From positions 186,001 through 250,000 of the IMG/VR virus record IMGVR_UViG_3300042350_002797: a stretch of 64,000 nucleotides of DNA; one strand, 5' to 3'. The stretch is from a virus. Both the position numbers and the translations under genes were made by a program. How positions within the stretch are numbered: position 1 is the first letter of the stretch; every line of letters starts with the position of its first letter. This document shows positions 43,845 to 51,900 of the stretch, piece by piece. The notes beneath the pieces were generated by a model that made no database searches, was not told the DNA's origin, and saw only the letters and a program-made list of their open reading frames with translations.

Positions 43845-44612
43845 TTTTATCACCCAATAAGTCGGGTCTATTTCCCACCAACGCTTTCCATAGTTGATGT
43901 TTGTAGGATCTCCGTGATGATTATTGTGCCAACTTTCCCCTAACGTAATAGGCCAAATCCAAACAATATTTACACTGTCGTCTTTAGTTTCGAGATTTCT
44001 ATAACCTAGTTTCTTAATGTGAGTCACACTTGTTTGTATATTAAAAACTTGATAGGTAATGAATGCAGGTAGTATTACAGCATATAACCAAAGATTTATA
44101 TCAATTAATAAAAAAGCGGCATGACTGATTAAAAAGATTTTAGCGTAATTTTTATGAAAGAAAATACAATCTTTGTCTTTAAGCAAATCTACAATATGCT
44201 TTGTATTATATTGTCCTTCCTTTAGTTTAAACATCCACCAGATATAACTGTGCCAAAACCCATGATGAGGGCTGTGAGGATCTTTATCTTCATCACTATA
44301 TCTATGATGATAACTTCTGTGTATTGTGGCCCATTGAATAGGACTACCTTGTCCTGATAAATTTCCAAACCAAAGAATTATTATCTTTACCCATCTTTTT
44401 ACTTTAAAACTTTTGTGACTGAACAATCTATGATAGCCGGCGCTTACTCCAATAATTTTAATACAAATGAAACCAATAATATAGTATGCCCACCAATAAG
44501 GAGTATAATCTACAAACAGATTATAAATGCTGTATAATCCTAAAATATGGATAGGAATCACACCACACCAAAGATTACTAAATGATATAATGTTTTTAAA
44601 AATTTGTTTCAT
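43827..44612 (-). CDS. Membrane fatty-acid desaturase 2
   Basis: I use the ATG at 44612 (MKQIFKNIISF), which overlaps the upstream stop (ATGA), giving 261 residues. His boxes are HRLFSH, HRSYHH and HNNHH, with four to five membrane segments as in acyl-CoA or acyl-lipid Delta-9 desaturases. A bi-iron site inserts a double bond into a C16-C18 acyl group. It ends the block AcpS-GNAT-like-desaturase, in which each start overlaps the previous stop, tying it to the acyl-carrier chemistry. Confidence 0.92.
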   Translation of the reverse strand: MKQIFKNIISFSNLWCGVIPIHILGLYSIYNLFVDYTPYWWAYYIIGFICIKIIGVSAGYHRLFSHKSFKVKRWVKIIILWFGNLSGQGSPIQWATIHRSYHHRYSDEDKDPHSPHHGFWHSYIWWMFKLKEGQYNTKHIVDLLKDKDCIFFHKNYAKIFLISHAAFLLIDINLWLYAVILPAFITYQVFNIQTSVTHIKKLGYRNLETKDDSVNIVWIWPITLGESWHNNHHGDPTNINYGKRWWEIDPTYWVIKLLKTD

Positions 44613-45151
44613 TTGTGTTTCCAGGAATTCAATAAAGAGTCGTCGCCGTGATATATGATATGTTGCCAACAACTATCATCATCACTATTTGGGCAAGTTT
44701 GATATTTATAGTTGTTGGTATCAAACGTCAAGTCAGAATATTTTTTAAAATCTCTTATTAGCATACTTTGCCAATGGTTGTATTGTCTGCTTACAAATAC
44801 TAATTTTGAATCAGTGTTATTTTGTAACCATTTAACTTGTTCTGACACCATTAAACAGATTTGAGGACTGACAAATTTAGTAATGGGAATTCTCTTTATT
44901 TTCCACATTCTATTCAAAATTCTATAAACTCTATCTGGCCAGCAATCTCTTCGTATAATACTGCTACAATGAGTAGGGTCTCCATTTTCGTCGAACGCTA
45001 TACTAAAAGCTGCTGATCTTTCAAAAAGATACTTGTTGTAATTTACTGCTAATGGATCTGTTTTGTTATTGTGCTGATGTTGTCTTAAATTTTCGAAAAG
45101 TTTGTCTAAGTACGAGTCGGATCCCGGAGTCCAAATTTTAACACTAATCAT
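44609..45151 (-). CDS. GNAT-like acyltransferase, tentative
   Basis: The 180-residue protein has an alternating pattern suggestive of a GNAT fold. FSIAFDENGDPTHCSSIIRR could be strands 2-3, QICLMVSEQVKWLQNN a helix, and LVFVSRQYNHWQSMLIRDFKK the region after strand 5. The V/Q-x-x-G-x-G/A coenzyme A loop is not obvious, so this is tentative. It lies between AcpS and a desaturase with overlapping frames. A transferase moving an acyl group from ACP would fit the setting. Confidence 0.45.
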   Translation of the reverse strand: MISVKIWTPGSDSYLDKLFENLRQHQHNNKTDPLAVNYNKYLFERSAAFSIAFDENGDPTHCSSIIRRDCWPDRVYRILNRMWKIKRIPITKFVSPQICLMVSEQVKWLQNNTDSKLVFVSRQYNHWQSMLIRDFKKYSDLTFDTNNYKYQTCPNSDDDSCWQHIIYHGDDSLLNSWKHK

Positions 45152-45507
45152 GTTACTTCCAAAATAGCACTGGCTATGAGATAGTCTCGTTCGTGACTAA
45201 AACTAAGATGACAAGTTGGTCCTGCTAATTGTTCTTTAAACTGTACTGTTGGACGACCTTCGTGATTGGATTTAATTTTAATATTTTTCCAAGTTACTTT
45301 ATCTCGTATTCCTTTTCCAAAAGCCTTGGCAATGGCTTCTTTTCCTGCCCATATTTTAGCCAAATATTGAAATTTTAATTTGTGGTTTTTGAATTCTTCT
45401 AATTCTTCATCTGTGCAAATACGCATTGCAATTTTAGTTAGTCGTAGATCGTTCATCATATGAAAACGATTTAAATCTACAATATCAATTCCGTGTCCTA
45501 ATATCAT
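45148..45507 (-). CDS. acpS: Holo-[acyl-carrier-protein] synthase
   Basis: The 119-residue protein opens MILGHGIDIVDLNRF with the Mg-binding Asp8, has WAGKEAIAKAFGKGI with Glu57, and ends with CHLSFSHERDYLIASAIL. These are the three AcpS signatures. AcpS moves 4'-phosphopantetheine from CoA onto the ACP serine. The two ACPs on either side are its obvious substrates. Its promoter's -10 box ends 7 bases before the ATG, so the mRNA appears leaderless. Confidence 0.95.
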   Translation of the reverse strand: MILGHGIDIVDLNRFHMMNDLRLTKIAMRICTDEELEEFKNHKLKFQYLAKIWAGKEAIAKAFGKGIRDKVTWKNIKIKSNHEGRPTVQFKEQLAGPTCHLSFSHERDYLIASAILEVT

Positions 45508-45513
45508 ACAGTA

Positions 45514-45542
45514 ATTATACTTTTTTTAAATCTGTGTGTCAA
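45514..45542 (-). promoter_or_regulatory. Consensus sigma-70 promoter of acpS
   Basis: TTGACA (45537-45542) and TATAAT (45514-45519) have a 17-bp spacer. The ATG at 45507 is the seventh base after the -10 box. Confidence 0.85.
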
Positions 45543-45550
45543 TAGCCTGG

Positions 45551-45556
45551 TAAATA
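45551..45556 (+). promoter_or_regulatory. Late-type promoter of the acyl operon
   Basis: GGTAAATACA lies 14 bases before the ATG at 45571, which has GGAGG as ribosome-binding site. It shares a 60-bp gap with the divergent acpS sigma-70 promoter. Confidence 0.5.
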
Positions 45557-45570
45557 CACCGGAGGATATT

Positions 45571-46380
45571 ATGTTTATAGGACACATTAACGACTTAGAA
45601 ATCGGCCAAGCCAAATCGATTGAAGTTCTTGAAAACAAAAAAGTTTTAATCAATGAAAATGGTGTATACAAAATAGGTAGTAATATTTGCCCTCATCAAA
45701 ATAGCAGAATTATTTCCGGAACACGTACAGAACTTAGATGCCAGTACCACGGATGGTCGTGGAATATGGATGGATCACCTAAAGATTCAGGTGCTAGTAC
45801 TATGTGTAATAAGCAAAAATTACATATGAAAACAGCGTATGAATATAAAGGTCTTTTATTCGAAGAAGAATTAGATTTTTCAATGCTCGAAGAATTAAGT
45901 TTTGAAAATTTAAGATTAGAAGAATTTAGAATCGATACGGTTAATGCTGATCCAAAAATTAGTATGGATATATTTTTAGACGTCGATCATATTCCAATCG
46001 TTCATAACGGAGTCTATGATTTATTAGGAATCGAAGGTAAAGCAGATGTTAAATGGAGTTATGCAGACTGGGGAAGTATGCAGACTGTTAGTGACGAATC
46101 GGGAAAAGTTATTGCTCGTTGGATCGCTATCTATCCTTATACTATGATAGAGTGGCAAGATAAAGCATTGTTTATAACACGGTCTTTCAATGAAACACAA
46201 ATGGCAGTATGGAAATATAAAGATATAACCGAGTCAGAAGAAAACTATAGAACTAATGAAAGTATGTGGGAAAATGCATTTTCACAAGATAAAGCTCAAG
46301 CAGAGCAAATGGTAAGATTTCCTTCTGCTAATTTAGAAGAAGCCAAAATTCATTACAGAGAGTGGTTAAGTAAAAAATGA
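45571..46380 (+). CDS. Rieske-type non-heme iron oxygenase
   Basis: The 269-residue protein has a Rieske [2Fe-2S] site: CPHQ (Cys40, His42) and CQYHGWSWN (Cys57, His60). A catalytic domain follows with DVDHIPIVH (Asp137, His140, His145), the DxxHxxxxH iron motif of ring-hydroxylating and demethylating oxygenases. It is shorter than typical alpha subunits (about 350-450). Such enzymes hydroxylate or demethylate small molecules with O2; no reductase partner is visible. It is the first gene of the 6-kb operon to 51571, and its stop overlaps the next start (ATGA). Confidence 0.88.
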   Translation: MFIGHINDLEIGQAKSIEVLENKKVLINENGVYKIGSNICPHQNSRIISGTRTELRCQYHGWSWNMDGSPKDSGASTMCNKQKLHMKTAYEYKGLLFEEELDFSMLEELSFENLRLEEFRIDTVNADPKISMDIFLDVDHIPIVHNGVYDLLGIEGKADVKWSYADWGSMQTVSDESGKVIARWIAIYPYTMIEWQDKALFITRSFNETQMAVWKYKDITESEENYRTNESMWENAFSQDKAQAEQMVRFPSANLEEAKIHYREWLSKK

Positions 46381-47285
46381 AATTGTTGTATAATGATTAC
46401 ATGCGTAGTTCAGGAAATGGGTCAACTTGGTCAGTAGAAATAGACCCTCCTACTAGATCAGTTAAAAGTTATTTCGAAGAAACTAAAATTGCTTGTGGGT
46501 TAATATATGAGCAAAGAACTGCTCCTTTACAACTATGTTATAGTGGAGGCCTTGATAGTGAATATGTTCTAAGTACGTTATTATACTTAGGCATACCAGT
46601 AGAAGTATTCATTATGAATACTCAATACAATTATCATGAAACCAAATATGCATTTAAATTTTGTGAATCAAAGAACATTACTCCTACCATAGTTGATCTA
46701 GATTATGATAAATTTGTAGAATCTGGTAAACTAATAGAAATAGCAGAATCCATGTGTTGCGCACAGTGGCAAATACCTGCTAATATGTGGCTAGTGGAAC
46801 AATTAACAGGTACAGTTATAATTGGTAATGATCCTCCACATATGAAGTTAAACAAAGAAGATAATCTTTGGTATCTCGATGAAGAGGAAGTTATTCATAG
46901 TCAATTTAATTTTTGGAGAAATCGAGATATACTTGGAACACCTTTTCTGTTAAGCTATACTCCTGAATTAATGTTAAGTTTTTTATTAGATCCGACTATG
47001 GAAAAATTAGCTAATCATGGATTTCCAGGTAAATTAGGAACTAACAGTACTAAAGTTCATGTGTTTAATAGAGACAGCAATTTTAATTTAGAACAACGTG
47101 TTAAACAACACGGATATGAAAATGCTGAAAAAAGTTTGATTTTTAATCATCCTGACATTCAAACTGTGATTAGTTGGAAAGATCGCTGGGGCGGAACTAG
47201 CGACCATCAGTATCATACTGTAGTAGAAAAACTCAGTTCGGGAAAATCTTCTAAAGCTTTTTCAGTATGTCCTTCAAATTCTTAA
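46377..47285 (+). CDS. PP-loop ATPase (asparagine-synthetase-C-like)
   Basis: The 302-residue protein has LCYSGGLDSEYVL (residues 53-65), the PP-loop that binds ATP in the N-type ATP pyrophosphatase superfamily. It also has IPVEVFIMNTQYNYHETKYA and later IIGNDPPH, matching the asparagine-synthetase-like or queuosine/thiouridine branch. Such enzymes adenylate a carboxylate or a tRNA base. No glutaminase domain is present, so ammonia or another amine would have to be supplied. In this operon it may activate an acyl or amino acid carboxyl group, which is inference. Confidence 0.78.
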   Translation: MKLLYNDYMRSSGNGSTWSVEIDPPTRSVKSYFEETKIACGLIYEQRTAPLQLCYSGGLDSEYVLSTLLYLGIPVEVFIMNTQYNYHETKYAFKFCESKNITPTIVDLDYDKFVESGKLIEIAESMCCAQWQIPANMWLVEQLTGTVIIGNDPPHMKLNKEDNLWYLDEEEVIHSQFNFWRNRDILGTPFLLSYTPELMLSFLLDPTMEKLANHGFPGKLGTNSTKVHVFNRDSNFNLEQRVKQHGYENAEKSLIFNHPDIQTVISWKDRWGGTSDHQYHTVVEKLSSGKSSKAFSVCPSNS

Positions 47286-47288
47286 TAT

Positions 47289-47747
47289 ATGAATCAATTA
47301 ACTAACCAAGAAGTTCTTTCAATATTGCCTCATCGTTATCCATTTCTGATGATTGATAAAGTTATCGAATACTCCGACACAGATCTAATAGCAGTGAAAA
47401 ATTTCACAATCAATGAGCCATATGTACAAGGACATTTTCCAAACAATCATATAATGCCAGGTGTAATGATGGTAGAATCTATGGCACAAGCCAGCACAAT
47501 TTTAGGGTTCAAGTACATAGAAAAGAATGCAACTATGGAACAAATTTTGTCACAATTTTCTGGAGGATTTTTGTTTGTAGCTGCTGATGAAGTGAGATTT
47601 AAACGAGTTGTGCATCCTGGAGATCAATTAAAAATATTTTCTAAATTGACTAGATGTGCTAGAACTTTATTTGAATTTGAAACTAGAATAGAAGTTGATA
47701 GGATTATAGTTGCTTCGGCCAAGTTAAAAGCCACTGCTGGTATTTAA
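47289..47747 (+). CDS. FabZ-type 3-hydroxyacyl-ACP dehydratase
   Basis: The 152-residue hot-dog-fold protein has LPHRYPFLMIDKV, GHFPNNHIMPGVMMVESMAQ with His49 and Glu63 as catalytic pair, and DEVRFKRVVHPGDQL, all FabZ signatures. It removes water from 3-hydroxyacyl-ACP during chain elongation. Length and motifs match bacterial FabZ, so activity is likely. It sits between a PP-loop protein and ACP 2 in the operon with a 3-base gap. Confidence 0.94.
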   Translation: MNQLTNQEVLSILPHRYPFLMIDKVIEYSDTDLIAVKNFTINEPYVQGHFPNNHIMPGVMMVESMAQASTILGFKYIEKNATMEQILSQFSGGFLFVAADEVRFKRVVHPGDQLKIFSKLTRCARTLFEFETRIEVDRIIVASAKLKATAGI

Positions 47748-47756
47748 TATTAAATA
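47741..47756. promoter_or_regulatory. Palindrome with internal late-type box before ACP 2
   Basis: TATTTAATATTAAATA is a perfect 16-bp palindrome; on the plus strand its TAAATA (47751-47756) lies 17 bases before the ATG at 47774, which has AGGAGG. It may be an internal late promoter. Confidence 0.45.
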
Positions 47757-47773
47757 GCTATATAGGAGGACGT

Positions 47774-48142
47774 ATGGATTTAGAAAATTGGACACCATTG
47801 ACTACGCAAGAAATAGAAAAGAAATTTATTGGAATGATTAATGACTATCTAAAATTAAATTTAGAATATCCTGTAGATCCAAATCTTTCTTTAAAAGATT
47901 TGAGATTAGTTGGGGATACGAAAGTTATTGAACAATTACAAGATGTTGATGAAGAATCATTAGAAATTATAAAAAAGAATTTTGAAATCGATAGCATAGA
48001 TATATTGGAATTAGTAATTCAGATCGAAGAAGAATTTGGCGTAGTAATTGACGATAAAGATGTGGCCACTCTACTTAGATGGGAAGATCTTATTGGTTAT
48101 ATAGCAGATAGTCAAGACCCTAAAAAAATGAAACAAAAATGA
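47774..48142 (+). CDS. Acyl carrier protein 2, with N-terminal extension
   Basis: The 122-residue protein carries NFEIDSIDILELVIQIEEEF, with Ser74 as the phosphopantetheine site, and the acidic helix that follows (GVVIDDKDVATLL). The first 65 residues are an extension absent from ordinary ACPs, predicted helical and acidic. ACPs with extensions are common in polyketide-like systems. Its stop overlaps the ketosynthase start (ATGA), so it is likely that enzyme's partner. Confidence 0.85.
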   Translation: MDLENWTPLTTQEIEKKFIGMINDYLKLNLEYPVDPNLSLKDLRLVGDTKVIEQLQDVDEESLEIIKKNFEIDSIDILELVIQIEEEFGVVIDDKDVATLLRWEDLIGYIADSQDPKKMKQK

Positions 48143-49317
48143 AACCTGTTTATATAGTTGATTATGCAGTAATAGATACAATAGGATTTGATATAGAATC
48201 GAACTATAAAAATCTTACTCTATTAGCTAAAGGTCCTCAGACCTGCACTAGATACGATGTAACAGAGTATCCTCACATACTCTGTACTAAAGGTTATGAA
48301 ATTTCTCAGTATGATGGACGTAATATTTTTTCAAAGTTGCATAACGATTTATCTGATCAGTTATTATCGAAAGCTACTATTCCATCAGATTCTGCCGTAA
48401 TAGTGAGTGCGTTTGCTCATTCAGGCAACGAAGTAAGAAATGATTTTGATAACTCATTCCGAGGCGGAATGAGCCGATTTAGTCCTACAAAGCTTTTTCT
48501 AAATAATAATGATTTAATGAGTGCTAACATAGCGAAAAAATTAAAATTAGAAGGATTCAGCTCTGGGGTAATGGCAGCGTGTAGTTCTAGTATGTTCAAC
48601 TTACACTATGCTTTCACTTGCATACAATCAGGAGTGATTTCGTCCGCTGTAGTTGGAGCTATAGAAACTCCAATACATCCTTCTGTGCAATATTACTGGC
48701 AATGTACTAGTGCAATTTCTACTCGAGATGGAGGAATCTGTAAACCATTTGATAAGAACAGAGATGGGTTTGTTCAAGCCGAGGGAGGAACATTATGGTT
48801 AATATGCGATGAAGAAACATTGAAAAAATATAATTTAACTCCTAAAGCTAAAATTCTTTCTATAGTGCTGTCTTCTAAATGCTATGATACTGCTACTATG
48901 ACTGCTCACGATAAAACAGGAAAGAGTCAAATTGATACAATTAATAAAGCACTAACTATTGCAAATAAAAAATCGGAAGATATAGCTTTTTTTAATGCAC
49001 ATGCTACTAGTACTTTGATAGGAGACGATATTGAATTAGACGTTTTTCAGCAAAAATTTAAAGACGTTGATATTCCGTGTGTTAGTTTTAAAGGTTATAT
49101 CGGCCACACTATGAGTGCAAGTGGTATGGTTGAATCTGCTTACGGATTAGAAGCATTAAAAAATCAGTATCTGCATCCAAACTACGATTTAACAGATCCA
49201 ATAAGCGACGATCCTAGATTAATTACAAAAGCGATTCCTATCAAAGGAGATACATTTATTAAAGCTTCTTTTGGGTTTGGGGGCAGAACTGCTATAGCAG
49301 TATTTCAAACAATTTAG
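48139..49317 (+). CDS. Beta-ketoacyl-ACP synthase (FabF/FabB-like)
   Basis: The 392-residue condensing enzyme has an intact Cys-His-His triad: Cys148 in MAACSSSM, His288 in FFNAHATST and His323 in YIGHTMSASG. KPFDKNRDGFVQAEGGT (202-218) and the glycine-rich end ASFGFGGRTAIAVF also match. KAS enzymes join malonyl-ACP to an acyl-ACP. The N-terminal 90 residues are weakly conserved, so it is divergent from housekeeping FabF and may accept an unusual chain. It is coupled to ACP 2. Confidence 0.92.
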   Translation: MKPVYIVDYAVIDTIGFDIESNYKNLTLLAKGPQTCTRYDVTEYPHILCTKGYEISQYDGRNIFSKLHNDLSDQLLSKATIPSDSAVIVSAFAHSGNEVRNDFDNSFRGGMSRFSPTKLFLNNNDLMSANIAKKLKLEGFSSGVMAACSSSMFNLHYAFTCIQSGVISSAVVGAIETPIHPSVQYYWQCTSAISTRDGGICKPFDKNRDGFVQAEGGTLWLICDEETLKKYNLTPKAKILSIVLSSKCYDTATMTAHDKTGKSQIDTINKALTIANKKSEDIAFFNAHATSTLIGDDIELDVFQQKFKDVDIPCVSFKGYIGHTMSASGMVESAYGLEALKNQYLHPNYDLTDPISDDPRLITKAIPIKGDTFIKASFGFGGRTAIAVFQTI

Positions 49318-49327
49318 GTTTCAATAT

Positions 49328-50161
49328 ATGTACAATCATACTTCAGATACAAATACTGACCCGAGACATTTGTTGCGGTTGAAAATGGAAAAAATCGATG
49401 GATCAAGTTTTATGACAGACGGACCTCCGGCTGGTTACGACTTACCTACCGAATACATTGAAAAAATGAAAGTTATCAGTGAAAAGTATAAACCCATACA
49501 ATGGCTACCGTTGGATATACCTAAAATTGATATAGGCGATCCTAAAGAATTTTTAGAAATTTACGATAGTCAACGTTATCCTGTTGTAAGAATTAAACCT
49601 GATGTAGCAGAACCATGGAGTAAGGAAGATCATCCTTTTAAGCAAGATAGTAGCTGGAATAAAGCAGCATTTAATGGTCTTCATCTATATCAAAATCCTA
49701 TGATTGATCTTAAGCTAAGTACCTTTTACGGAAAAGTTTATCTTGGAGATATTCCTGTTTTCAAAAGGATTATTGAACAAGTGCATGATTATATTCCTCA
49801 TCACCCTTTTATCAGTATATTCATCTGGGAAAGTTTATCGACTATTATTCCTCATAGGGATGCCGCATCATATTGGAAATGTCCTACAGATTTTAGATCT
49901 ATGTTATATGATGAAAATGATAAACCTACTTTGTATGTAGCAGAAGACGGATCAGATGAACCAATCTATATTGACCTTCCTGAGGATACTAATACTTTTT
50001 GTTGGAGCAATGGAAAAATGGTTCATGGATCTGATTATCATGGAAAAAGAAAATTACTACTAATTATGACAGGAATACAGCATACAAGAAAATCTGTAGA
50101 GTTGTTTGATCGCAGTATTGCAAAGTATAAAGACAAATTAAATTATAAATTAGAAATGTAA
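49328..50161 (+). CDS. 2OG-oxygenase-like (aspartyl/asparaginyl-hydroxylase-like) protein 1
   Basis: The 277-residue protein has IIPHRDAASYW, an HxD pair, and FCWSNGKMVHGSDYHGKRKLLL, with a distal His and basic residue, in the double-stranded beta-helix pattern of Fe(II)/2-oxoglutarate hydroxylases related to aspartyl/asparaginyl hydroxylase. Such enzymes hydroxylate side chains or carbons. It lies right after the ketosynthase and its paralog follows with a one-base overlap (TAATG). It may hydroxylate the acyl product or a protein. No metal-binding test is possible here. Confidence 0.72.
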   Translation: MYNHTSDTNTDPRHLLRLKMEKIDGSSFMTDGPPAGYDLPTEYIEKMKVISEKYKPIQWLPLDIPKIDIGDPKEFLEIYDSQRYPVVRIKPDVAEPWSKEDHPFKQDSSWNKAAFNGLHLYQNPMIDLKLSTFYGKVYLGDIPVFKRIIEQVHDYIPHHPFISIFIWESLSTIIPHRDAASYWKCPTDFRSMLYDENDKPTLYVAEDGSDEPIYIDLPEDTNTFCWSNGKMVHGSDYHGKRKLLLIMTGIQHTRKSVELFDRSIAKYKDKLNYKLEM

Positions 50162-51030
50162 TGGATCTAAGTATCTTACAAAAAAAAATTGAAGAGGCGA
50201 AAGTCTCTCAATTTGATTATTCAAAATTAAACACTAGTTACACAAAACTAGGTCCTTCCTTGCATAAAAATGCAAGTTTTATTCAGGCTTCATGGTCACC
50301 CGAGATACCTATTTCTGAATCTTATCTAAAAAAAATAAAGTTATTAGAAGAAAAATATGAATCTATTTTTTGGTTACCTTTAGATATACCTAAAATTCAA
50401 ATAAGCGATTGGAAACTTTTTTTAGAAATTTGGGAAAGAGAAAAAATACCTATTGTTAAAAAAAACGATCCAGATTTTATTCAAGAATTTTACGGAATGC
50501 ATATTGCATCTAACCCATTAATTGACTTTTACTGTCATGATTTGTACGATTCAAAAGGTAAGATGATAGAAAATCAAATTTCGGAAAAAAGCGGATTTAC
50601 TCAAGGAAGAGACAATATAGGTTTATACACTAAAAAACTTTATAAAGATAGATTTTTTAATTCTTTAGTTAGTAATATTATGGCAACTTTTCCTATTAGT
50701 GTTATTAATACTATATCTATATTCGAAGTTATGAATGATGTAGCACCTCATAGGGAGGAAACTTGGTACTGGAAATGTCCTACTGAATTTAGAATAAATC
50801 TTTATGATGAAAATAAAACCCCTGTATTTTACGTAACGGATATCGAAAGCGGTGAAACGAGATATATAGATCTACCTCAAGATACAAACAGTTTTTGTTG
50901 GAGTAATGGAACTAAATTATACGGGGGTGATTATCACGGAAAAAAGAATTTTCAAATAGTTGTTAACGCGATATGGGATACAGCAAAGTTAGATAATTTG
51001 CTAAGTACAAGTTTAAAAAAATACGGATAA
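50161..51030 (+). CDS. 2OG-oxygenase-like protein 2, paralog with altered metal site
   Basis: The 289-residue protein is about the same length as the preceding one and matches it in CPTEFRINLYDENK and FCWSNGTKLYGGDYHGKKNF. The predicted iron ligands differ: HRD is HRE, and the distal MVHG is KLYG, so the His is Tyr. It may be inactive or use the pair as a heterodimer. The two probably arose by tandem duplication; the overall identity is modest, so the duplication is old. Confidence 0.68.
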   Translation: MDLSILQKKIEEAKVSQFDYSKLNTSYTKLGPSLHKNASFIQASWSPEIPISESYLKKIKLLEEKYESIFWLPLDIPKIQISDWKLFLEIWEREKIPIVKKNDPDFIQEFYGMHIASNPLIDFYCHDLYDSKGKMIENQISEKSGFTQGRDNIGLYTKKLYKDRFFNSLVSNIMATFPISVINTISIFEVMNDVAPHREETWYWKCPTEFRINLYDENKTPVFYVTDIESGETRYIDLPQDTNSFCWSNGTKLYGGDYHGKKNFQIVVNAIWDTAKLDNLLSTSLKKYG

Positions 51031-51031
51031 A

Positions 51032-51571
51032 ATGGAATACTGGAAATATTTAGAATTAGATAATGTAGAAAAGATTCAAGAAAAAACTTTAACGTTTATT
51101 CGAGAAAAAACAGATTTTATGGATAAATCTAAATATAAAGGTCCATATATTAATTTGCCCTTTTTCGATTACAATAAGGATGTTCCAGAGCTTCAAGAAA
51201 GTTTTTTAAATTATGGGTTGTATGTCACTGGTATTCATATATTTTTAATGTGGAATAACACCGATTGTATTCCCCATAAAGATTATACAGATGCCATTGG
51301 TAGAGTGAATATCCCTATATTAAATTGTCAAGGATCTAAAACCATATTTTATAAAAATTTAAAATCTAAAAGATTAATGTTGCCTACTAGGTCTCCATTT
51401 TATATGACTATAAACAAAGATTACGAAGAAGTTGGCGGAGTTGAAATAGATCGTCCTACTATTGTCAGAATAAGTGAAGGACATACCGTAGTAATGAATG
51501 ATAAAAGTTTTCCTAGAATTACACTTACTGTTTCAACAATTCCTGATGTAGGATTATTATTGGACGATTAA
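51032..51571 (+). CDS. 2OG-oxygenase-like protein 3 (short form)
   Basis: The 179-residue protein has CIPHKDYTDAIGRVNIPILN, an HxD pair in a PHxD context, followed by TIFYKN and a C-terminal RPTIVRISEGHTVVMNDKSF with a distal His and SFPRITLTV with Arg. This matches the small 2OG hydroxylase-like form, similar in layout to the proteins at 60502 and 61073. It is the last gene of the 45571 operon and its stop overlaps the convergent ABM-like gene by four bases. Function unknown. Confidence 0.65.
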   Translation: MEYWKYLELDNVEKIQEKTLTFIREKTDFMDKSKYKGPYINLPFFDYNKDVPELQESFLNYGLYVTGIHIFLMWNNTDCIPHKDYTDAIGRVNIPILNCQGSKTIFYKNLKSKRLMLPTRSPFYMTINKDYEEVGGVEIDRPTIVRISEGHTVVMNDKSFPRITLTVSTIPDVGLLLDD

Positions 51572-51891
51572 ATTTCGCTATCTTCCAAAGCAAAATCAAT
51601 TCCGTATTGATTCGTTATAATTTCAAAGTAATTCCAAATAAATTCGTTCTCCTCCTTAGAGTAAAAATTATTAAATTCTTCTTTACTTTCAAAAATTACA
51701 GAACTATATAATATTGTTCCTTGAGGTTGTTCGACAAATTTAGTTTCCTTTCTTATAAATCCAGGAACTATATACAATGCATTTAGATAAGGTTCATACA
51801 TCGAATGTGAACGTATATCTCGTATGAAATTCAATAACCGTTCTTTATCTGATGCATCTCTTGACTTTAAAATTGCAGTTCTGCTAAACAT
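51568..51891 (-). CDS. Small ABM-like protein 1
   Basis: The 107-residue protein looks like a ferredoxin-like alpha/beta monooxygenase-like domain: LLNFIRDIRSHSMYEPYL, GFIRKETKFVEQPQGTILYS and VIFESKEEFNNFYSKEENEFIW. Such proteins either cleave aromatic substrates without cofactor or just bind ligand. It is coupled to an upstream GNAT-like gene (9-base gap). A second ABM-like protein is on the other strand at 52549, and the two share a pattern of Trp/Glu-rich helix plus strand. Confidence 0.5.
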   Translation of the reverse strand: MFSRTAILKSRDASDKERLLNFIRDIRSHSMYEPYLNALYIVPGFIRKETKFVEQPQGTILYSSVIFESKEEFNNFYSKEENEFIWNYFEIITNQYGIDFALEDSEI

Positions 51892-51900
51892 AATTTTCCT

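Noticed and set aside
46377-47285. PP-loop protein as QueC
   Set aside because: The SGGxDS motif fits, but the zinc cysteines of QueC are not seen and the rest matches asparagine-synthetase-like proteins better.
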